Source of the DNA: Acidobacterium sp.
GTDB taxonomy: Bacteria; Acidobacteriota; Terriglobia; Terriglobales; Acidobacteriaceae
Direction: 5' to 3'
DNA: 64,000 bases
NCBI GenBank assembly: GCA_003131625.1
Contig: PKVY01000081.1
Coordinates: 27,232-91,231 of the forward strand
Part shown: piece after piece, positions 59,245 through 64,000 of the stretch
Layout: the number at the start of each line of letters is the position of its first letter
Position numbering within the stretch: position 1 is the first letter of the stretch
Program-made: the position numbers and the translations under genes
The notes under the pieces: model-generated
What the model was told of the DNA's origin: nothing
Databases searched by the model: none
The model's input: only the letters and a program-made list of their open reading frames with translations

Positions 59245-61167
59245 GTGAGCGAAGATCCCCGGCAGAACCCGGCAGAGCAGTCGTGGGAAGGGGATTACCG
59301 GCCCATTTCACCCGAGGCCTCGCAGCGCCCTGCGCAGGTGCACGTGGATCCGCTGCAAACGGAATTCCTGGTTCGCCTGGCCGACGCGCTGAACACCACG
59401 CTGGACCTGAAGACTCTGCTGGAACGCACCGCGTCGCTGGTGCGGGCGGTTATCGACTACCGCATCTTCGCTATTCTGCTGGTCAACGACCGCACTCACG
59501 ACCTGCGCATGCGCTTTCAGATCGGCCACAAGCCGGAAGCCGAGCGGATGCGCATCCGGATGGGGCAGGGCATCGTGGGCGAGGTGGCGCAGAGCCGCCA
59601 GGCCAAGCTGGTGAACGATGTCACCAAGGCGGAGAACTACATCAACGTTAATCCCGATGTGCGGTCGGAGCTGGCCGTGCCGCTGATCACGAAGAATCGC
59701 ATGATTGGCGTGATCGACATTCAGGCCGAGCAGCCGAATTACTTCAAACCGGAACACCTGCATCTGCTCACCCTCACCGCCTCCCGTATTGCGGGCGCCA
59801 TCGAAAACGCGCGCCTCTACACGCGTGTCGCCCGTCAGGCGCAGACGCTGCAGGTGCTGAACGAAATCAGCCGGGAAATCACCTCCATTCTGGATCCCAA
59901 CGAGCTGCTGCAACGCGTGGGCCAGCTGGTTCGACGCATCATCGATTACCAGATGTTCTCCATCTGGCTGGTCAACGAGCGGGATCAGGTGCTCGAAAAT
60001 CGCTTGTCGATTCGGTTCGTCCACCGCTCCGATACAAAGGAGAAGCAGGAACCACGGCGCAGCATCTGGGACTCCTCGCCACCGGAACTGCCGGGGGGCT
60101 CTCCCCTCGCGGCGGCGGGTTTAACGGAAAACTCCGCGGCCATCGGCACCACCATTCCGCTCGATCGCGGGCTGGTGGGCGCGGCGATCCGCGAGAAGCG
60201 CGTCATTCACGTACCCGACGTGCGCAAGGACGCGCGCTACCACATGGTGAACCCGGAGACGCGCTCGGAGATGACGGTGCCGCTCATCTACAAGGGCACG
60301 GCGATCGGTGTGCTCGACGTCGAGCATACGCGCCTTCACTACTTCACTGAGGATCACGAGCGAGCGATGACCACGCTCGCTGCGCAAATTGCGATTGCGG
60401 TCGAAAATGCGCAGCTCTATCAGCGTGTCGCCCAGCAGGAACAGCGCCTCGAGCGCGATCTGGCCATGGCGCGGGAGGTGCAGCTGCGCCTGCTGCCTCC
60501 GGTGAAACCGCAGCACAAGCGGGCGGAATTTGCCTCGAGGTTCCTGCCCGCGCGCACCATCGGGGGCGACCTCTACGACTTCCTGCCGTACGACGCAAAC
60601 CGCAGCGCCATCGCGCTGGGAGATGTGAGCGGCAAAGCGGCTGCGGCCGCCCTGTATGCGGCGCTGGTGAGCGGCATCATGCGCTCGGTGGCTCCCCAGC
60701 ACCTCTCGCCCTCGGAAATGCTGAAGACGCTGAACGACGCGCTGCAGGAACGGAAGCTCGATTCGCAGTACGTCACCATGCTCTTCGGCGTCTGGAACGA
60801 CGAGAACCTGACCATGCAGATCGCCAACGGCGGATCGGTGCAGCCGCTGTTCTGCCGCGGCGAAGAGATTGAGACCATCCGCGCGGAGGGCTTTCCCCTC
60901 GGCATGTTCCCCAACGCCACCTGGGAGGAGTTCAGCATCGCCACCCAGCCCGGCGACTCGGTGGTCTTCTTCAGCGACGGCATCGTCGACGCGCAGAACG
61001 CCGCGGGCGAGATGTTCGGCAACGACCGGCTGATTGAGACCGTGAAAAAGCATCACCACAAATCAGCGTCGAAGCTGGCCGAGTGCATTCTGACCGAGGT
61101 TGGACGCTTCCAGGGCAAGCGCGACCGCTTCGACGATGAAACGGTCGTCGTGCTGCGCGTGATTTGA
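59245..61167 (+). CDS. GAF-GAF-PP2C (SpoIIE/RsbU-type) phosphatase
   Basis: 640 residues. GTG 59245 has AGGAG 4 bases upstream. Two GAF domains (about 45-200 and 205-395), a coiled coil (QQEQRLERDLAMAREVQLRL) and a PP2C-type domain (about 420-638) with the metal motifs GGDLYDF, ALGDVSGKA, FSDGI and the closing DRFDDETVVV. Enzymes of this type dephosphorylate anti-sigma-factor antagonists in partner-switching networks. No anti-anti-sigma gene is adjacent, so the target is elsewhere. Confidence 0.92.
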   Translation: MSEDPRQNPAEQSWEGDYRPISPEASQRPAQVHVDPLQTEFLVRLADALNTTLDLKTLLERTASLVRAVIDYRIFAILLVNDRTHDLRMRFQIGHKPEAERMRIRMGQGIVGEVAQSRQAKLVNDVTKAENYINVNPDVRSELAVPLITKNRMIGVIDIQAEQPNYFKPEHLHLLTLTASRIAGAIENARLYTRVARQAQTLQVLNEISREITSILDPNELLQRVGQLVRRIIDYQMFSIWLVNERDQVLENRLSIRFVHRSDTKEKQEPRRSIWDSSPPELPGGSPLAAAGLTENSAAIGTTIPLDRGLVGAAIREKRVIHVPDVRKDARYHMVNPETRSEMTVPLIYKGTAIGVLDVEHTRLHYFTEDHERAMTTLAAQIAIAVENAQLYQRVAQQEQRLERDLAMAREVQLRLLPPVKPQHKRAEFASRFLPARTIGGDLYDFLPYDANRSAIALGDVSGKAAAAALYAALVSGIMRSVAPQHLSPSEMLKTLNDALQERKLDSQYVTMLFGVWNDENLTMQIANGGSVQPLFCRGEEIETIRAEGFPLGMFPNATWEEFSIATQPGDSVVFFSDGIVDAQNAAGEMFGNDRLIETVKKHHHKSASKLAECILTEVGRFQGKRDRFDDETVVVLRVI

Positions 61168-61221
61168 GCGCCGCATCTCCGCGTAGCCGGGCCACTTGAT
61201 TACCTACGTACCTGTGATTGG

Positions 61222-61238
61222 TGCAACTAACGGTTGCA
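61222..61238 (+). promoter_or_regulatory. Inverted repeat before the exported 162-residue gene
   Basis: TGCAAC-TAACG-GTTGCA, perfect 6-base arms, 50 bases before the start codon of the next gene. It may be an operator; the surroundings (TTGATTACC at 61196) are AT-richer than neighbouring DNA. Confidence 0.35.
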
Positions 61239-61287
61239 ATCGGGTGGCCAAGGGCTAGAATTCCGGCGGATTCTCGAAGGAGTTCTA

Positions 61288-61776
61288 ATGAAAGACTTTC
61301 TGCGGGGCCTTTTTGCCCTGGTCCTATGTATTGTCATGCCCTTGGCTGCGTTCGCCGGAGATAGCGGCTACGGAGTTACTTACGATGGTGGATCTTTGCC
61401 CGGAATTAAGTCCGGAACAAAGGTGAAAATGTTCATCGAAGGCGACAAGGTGCGCTTTGCCGAGGAGGGCAAAGAGGGTAAAGACCTGGTTGTCGTGCCG
61501 GCGTCCGCGATCACGGAGATCAGTTACGGGCAGGATGTCCACCGGCGAGTCGGTGCGGCCATTGGTGTCGCTGTCGTGTCGCTGGGGATTGGGGCCCTTC
61601 TCGCGCTCAGCAAATCGAAGAAGCATTACGTGGGGCTCACCTGGGCCGCCGCCGACCAAAAGGGCGGCTTCGCCATGCAGTGCGACAAGAACGAATACAG
61701 AGGCATTCTGGCAGGGCTTGAAGGTGTCTCCGGCAAGAAAGCGATAGATTCGGATGCGATGACGGTGAAGAACTAA
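61288..61776 (+). CDS. Exported protein with one C-terminal-half membrane helix
   Basis: 162 residues, GAAGGAG 5 bases before the ATG. Signal peptide (MKDFLRGLFALVLCIVMPLA then AFAG). A beta-rich section (VTYDGGSLPGIKSGTKVKM, DKVRFAEEG) precedes a hydrophobic segment at about 90-112 (AAIGVAVVSLGIGALLALSK) and a second beta section. No enzyme motif; family not recognised. Ends with an excellent intrinsic terminator. Confidence 0.75.
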   Translation: MKDFLRGLFALVLCIVMPLAAFAGDSGYGVTYDGGSLPGIKSGTKVKMFIEGDKVRFAEEGKEGKDLVVVPASAITEISYGQDVHRRVGAAIGVAVVSLGIGALLALSKSKKHYVGLTWAAADQKGGFAMQCDKNEYRGILAGLEGVSGKKAIDSDAMTVKN

Positions 61777-61788
61777 TCGCCTGGGAAC

Positions 61789-61813
61789 GGGGCCTCTTCG
61801 GATGCCCCTTTTT
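61789..61813 (+). terminator. Intrinsic terminator with TTCG loop
   Basis: GGGGC-C-TC-TTCG-GA-T-GCCCC followed by TTTTT. It has one internal mismatch and the stable TTCG loop. Shared by two convergent genes, so it may work in both directions. Confidence 0.8.
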
Positions 61814-62238
61814 CATTTCTTGCCGAGCTTGATTTCTTCGATCACCGGCGGGTTCTGATCGAAGTCGCTGTAGCGAATCCATCGCGGCCGCACCACGAAG
61901 TACGCGATGCCCGGCCAGGCCATGCGCGCCGGACCATCCGGCCACGCGGTGAAGTAAATCTCCTGGCAGCGCTTCAGCTCGGCTCCGGTCGGCTCTTCGG
62001 CGATGCCTTCGAATTGCACCGTCTGCTCTCCGCTCCATCCCACGACAAAGGAACAGGCTGGCCGTGCGATCAGATTGGAATACTTTCGAGAGGACTTCAC
62101 CGTGTCGAAGATGATTTCGAGGTCAGGGCTGGTCGCGATGCCCACCAGGGCCGATTGGGGGTTGCCCTCGCCGCCGATGCTGGACACGACGCCGTAGCGA
62201 TGCTGCGACATAAAACGGTACAGAAAGAGTCGGTCCAT
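61813..62238 (-). CDS. Pyridoxamine 5'-phosphate oxidase-like flavoprotein
   Basis: 141 residues with the split-barrel FMN-binding fold of the PNPOx-like family: RYGVVSSIGGEGNPQSALVG, LEIIFDTVKSSRKYSNLIAR, ACSFVVGWSGEQTVQFEGIA. Acts on FMN or F420-dependent chemistry in relatives; substrate unknown. Monocistronic. Confidence 0.85.
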   Translation of the reverse strand: MDRLFLYRFMSQHRYGVVSSIGGEGNPQSALVGIATSPDLEIIFDTVKSSRKYSNLIARPACSFVVGWSGEQTVQFEGIAEEPTGAELKRCQEIYFTAWPDGPARMAWPGIAYFVVRPRWIRYSDFDQNPPVIEEIKLGKK

Positions 62239-62290
62239 ATTTCCCCTCAGGGTTCATGCAGCTGACGGGGCAGCATCGATGCAGTCCCGG

Positions 62291-62557
62291 TCAGCCGGCA
62301 GTCCGAAGCTCTTCGCGGACGATGCGCCGGAGCGTGTCCTCGAACCGGGGCGCGGTGCCTTGGACGTATTGGCGCAACGCATCATTGATGAGGGTCTGAT
62401 AGCCAACCGTTCCCCCGGAGGCATCCGCCTCTTTGAGGAAGTGGTCCATCAGATCGTCGTCAATGCGGATGGTGATGCGCGTCTTGCCGCGAGGCTCCGG
62501 TTCCGTCGGAAGAATCTTCCCTCGTTTGCCTTTGCTGAAGTCGTATCGCCGCTTCAT
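62291..62557 (-). CDS. brnA: BrnA-type antitoxin
   Basis: 88 residues. RHH-type C-terminus (TRITIRIDDDLMDHFLKEAD, then GYQTLINDALRQYV) typical of BrnA. It neutralises BrnT and represses the operon. Its ATG overlaps the stop of the toxin gene by 4 bases; toxin-first order is normal for BrnTA. Confidence 0.92.
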   Translation of the reverse strand: MKRRYDFSKGKRGKILPTEPEPRGKTRITIRIDDDLMDHFLKEADASGGTVGYQTLINDALRQYVQGTAPRFEDTLRRIVREELRTAG

Positions 62558-62829
62558 CGTTTCTCCTCGTACTCCGCCCGTTCGTGCGTTTCAGCTCTTC
62601 GCGCAGAGATGATACGAATGTTGGTCCGTCGCCAGCTATAAACGACCACCAGAACCCGGCCTTTTGCCCCCGTCCCTATCGATACGAACCGCCGCTCGAT
62701 GGGATCCGACGCGTCATCCGGGACGGTGATTGCAAGATCGTCGTCGAAGACAGAAAGACTCTCGGTGAACCGCACGCCATGCTTCGCGAAGTTCGCCTCG
62801 GCCTTCTCCGCGTCCCATTCGAAGCCCAC
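62554..62829 (-). CDS. brnT: BrnT-type RNase toxin
   Basis: 91 residues: FEWDAEKAEANFAKHGVRF, DDDLAITVPDDASDPIERRF, and SARRAETHERAEYEE are the BrnT blocks, with the His/Arg/Thr active-site positions (RRFVSIG, IRIISARRAETHE). A RelE-like mRNA/rRNA endonuclease inhibited by BrnA. Confidence 0.93.
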   Translation of the reverse strand: MGFEWDAEKAEANFAKHGVRFTESLSVFDDDLAITVPDDASDPIERRFVSIGTGAKGRVLVVVYSWRRTNIRIISARRAETHERAEYEEKR

Positions 62830-62835
62830 ACGACG

Positions 62836-62865
62836 ATTGTATGCACACTATGTACAGCAGCACAA
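62836..62865 (-). promoter_or_regulatory. Candidate brnTA promoter
   Basis: Read on the minus strand: TTGTGC (complement of 62860-62865), 18 bases, TACAAT (complement of 62836-62841). The -10 is only 6 bases from the brnT ATG, so a leaderless or near-leaderless transcript is suggested. Confidence 0.4.
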
Positions 62866-63015
62866 GCGTCCAGTAAGGATCCGCCGTTATCGTGAGCACT
62901 GTTTTCCTCGCCGGTCCCCGATGACGGCGTTCTCGCGCCCTCCACTCTGATATTCTCAAGGGTTTTCTTCCGTTCTGTGGTTACGCCGCGCAGTGCGGTC
63001 GAAGGAGTTGGGGCG

Positions 63016-63408
63016 ATGCTGGAACAGCGAGGACGCAAGTATCACCAGGAACGCGTGGCGGAGACGCTGCGTGATGAGATCGGCGCGATGATCGAGGGCG
63101 AGCTCTCCGACCCGCGCATCAGCTTCGCGTACATCAGCCAGGTCGTGCTCAATCCAGGAGGGAAGTCGGCCCTGATCTATGTGGCCGTCGACGGCGGCGC
63201 GCAGGAGGAGGCAGACACGCTGGAGGGCCTGATGGCCGCCCGCGGCTACATCCGCCACGAGCTGCTGGAGCGGATGGGCAAGCGCTACGTTCCCGAGCTG
63301 ACGTTCCACATCGACCGTTCCGAAAAGATGAAAGCCCGCATCGACGAGTTGCTGGGCAGGAAACGCAGGACAGGGCTGAGAGCGGAGACCACGGAGCAGA
63401 GCGGTTGA
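63016..63408 (+). CDS. rbfA: Ribosome-binding factor A
   Basis: 130 residues; KH-like protein that matures the 5' end of 16S rRNA in the 30S subunit. GAAGGAG 8 bases before the ATG. Blocks: RKYHQERVAETLRDEIGAMI, LSDPRISFAYISQVVLNPGG, ALIYVAV, GYIRHELLERMGKRYVPEL, FHIDRSEKM. nrnA follows after 17 bases, the conserved rbfA-nrnA order. Confidence 0.95.
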   Translation: MLEQRGRKYHQERVAETLRDEIGAMIEGELSDPRISFAYISQVVLNPGGKSALIYVAVDGGAQEEADTLEGLMAARGYIRHELLERMGKRYVPELTFHIDRSEKMKARIDELLGRKRRTGLRAETTEQSG

Positions 63409-63425
63409 AGGGCAGGGAAGACGCG

Positions 63426-64000
63426 ATGGTGGCACGTCAGAACATTCCGTTGCAGCACGCCAACGACGGAGGCGACTCCGGCCGTAGCCAGGCCGTCCCT
63501 GCTGCCACGGGTCCTGGCCAGGGGTTATCCGGAGTGCTGGACGTTGTCCGGCGCGGGCAGCGGTTTGCAATCTGCTCGCATGCACGCCCCGATGGAGATG
63601 CTGTTGGATCGATGCTGGCCTTCGGGATGATGCTCGATCAGCTCGGCAAGCAGGCCGACCTGGTTTCAGCCGACCCGGTGCCGCTGATCTATCGCGGCCT
63701 ACCTTGTGCGTCCAGGATCCGGCAGGCGACGCGGCTGGACGGCAACTACGATGCCGTCATTCTTTTGGAGTGCGACGGCATCCAGCGTTCGCGCCTTGCC
63801 GGCCTGGAGGGTCGAGTTCTCGTGAACATCGACCACCACACAACCGGCCGCGCCTTTGCCGACGTGAACTGGATCGACTTCGAGGCCTGCGCCGTCGCGC
63901 AGATGATCGGACGGCTGGCGATGGCCGTCGGCGCGGAAGTAACCCCGCAGATGGCCACTTGTCTCTACGCGGGCCTGCTGACCGATACGGGCTCGTTTTG
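63426..64000 (+). CDS. nrnA: DHH-family phosphoesterase NrnA-like (3' partial)
   Basis: 191 codons visible, running off the window end. DHH motifs: CSHARPDGDAVGSMLAFG (motif I), AVILLECDGIQRS (motif II), NIDHHTTGRAFADVNW (DHH) and LYAGLLTDTGSF (motif IV). NrnA hydrolyses oligoribonucleotides and pAp, linking RNA decay and sulfur assimilation. Twenty-four N-terminal residues before the fold look like a disordered extension. Confidence 0.9.
   Translation, partial: MVARQNIPLQHANDGGDSGRSQAVPAATGPGQGLSGVLDVVRRGQRFAICSHARPDGDAVGSMLAFGMMLDQLGKQADLVSADPVPLIYRGLPCASRIRQATRLDGNYDAVILLECDGIQRSRLAGLEGRVLVNIDHHTTGRAFADVNWIDFEACAVAQMIGRLAMAVGAEVTPQMATCLYAGLLTDTGSF

Overview
The window is 64 kb of GC-rich chromosome from a Gram-negative (diderm) bacterium. 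Gene content points to Acidobacteriota, probably a Terriglobia/Acidobacteriaceae-type soil organism; this placement is inference. The supporting signs are genes for LPS synthesis (Kdo transferase, LpxK, heptosyltransferase, two PagL-like deacylases), a secretin fused to a cohesin-like domain, many small secreted or membrane proteins of unknown function, large multi-PAS kinases, and short tandem arrays of a 7-base unit (consensus CAGGGTA) at gene edges. There is no rRNA, no CRISPR array, no insertion sequence and no prophage. Both window ends cut genes: a YdfG-type reductase at the left and an NrnA/DHH phosphoesterase at the right.

Layout. 1-7.9 kb: oxidoreductases, a small outer-membrane barrel, a lipoprotein with a trypsin-like triad, a VapBC pair and a DctA-family symporter. 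8-16.4 kb: GAF/PAS kinase, XRE-cupin regulator, TIGR01777 epimerase, FN3 lipoprotein, a DUF433/DUF5615 toxin-antitoxin pair, FAH-family hydrolase and transaldolase. 16.5-24.8 kb: envelope genes (DUF3943-PagL-like fusion, TlpA, a calcineurin-like phosphatase, a second PagL-like protein, an EmrB-type exporter, an SDR). 24.8-28.2 kb: tRNA-Pro, tRNA-His and tRNA-Arg around DUF4112, DUF72 and YheT-type genes, with a duplicated tRNA-Arg 3' end. 28.2-30.5 kb: a PfkB kinase with a RhaT/GRP-type sugar transporter.

30.6-36.1 kb holds the most interesting locus. An ECF-like sigma factor is followed by a 1117-residue membrane protein that joins an anti-sigma-type zinc motif, one membrane helix, a TPR-like region and a CHAT (caspase-like) protease domain. 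A Tat-exported, cysteine-containing protein follows. The arrangement suggests protease-gated transcription, with the protease and its possible partner on the outer side of the membrane.

36.1-41.7 kb: OsmC, a five-PAS kinase, a single-domain response regulator and an NtrC-type activator. 41.8-42.8 kb: queDE (7-deazaguanine pathway). 43.6-48.3 kb: a tight waaA-lpxK-waaC-like operon with a methyltransferase and a DUF3108 protein. 49.9-53.2 kb: secretin-cohesin protein plus two pseudopilins. 53.4-64 kb: smpB, pepA, lgt, hpt, deoC, a GAF-GAF-PP2C phosphatase, rbfA and nrnA, interspersed with three more toxin-antitoxin pairs (Phd/VapC, FitAB, BrnTA), for five in the window.

The themes that tie the genes together are envelope and lipid A construction or remodelling, signal transduction (two kinases, an XRE-cupin regulator, an NtrC activator, the sigma/CHAT locus, a PP2C phosphatase) and an accumulation of small toxin-antitoxin modules between housekeeping genes.
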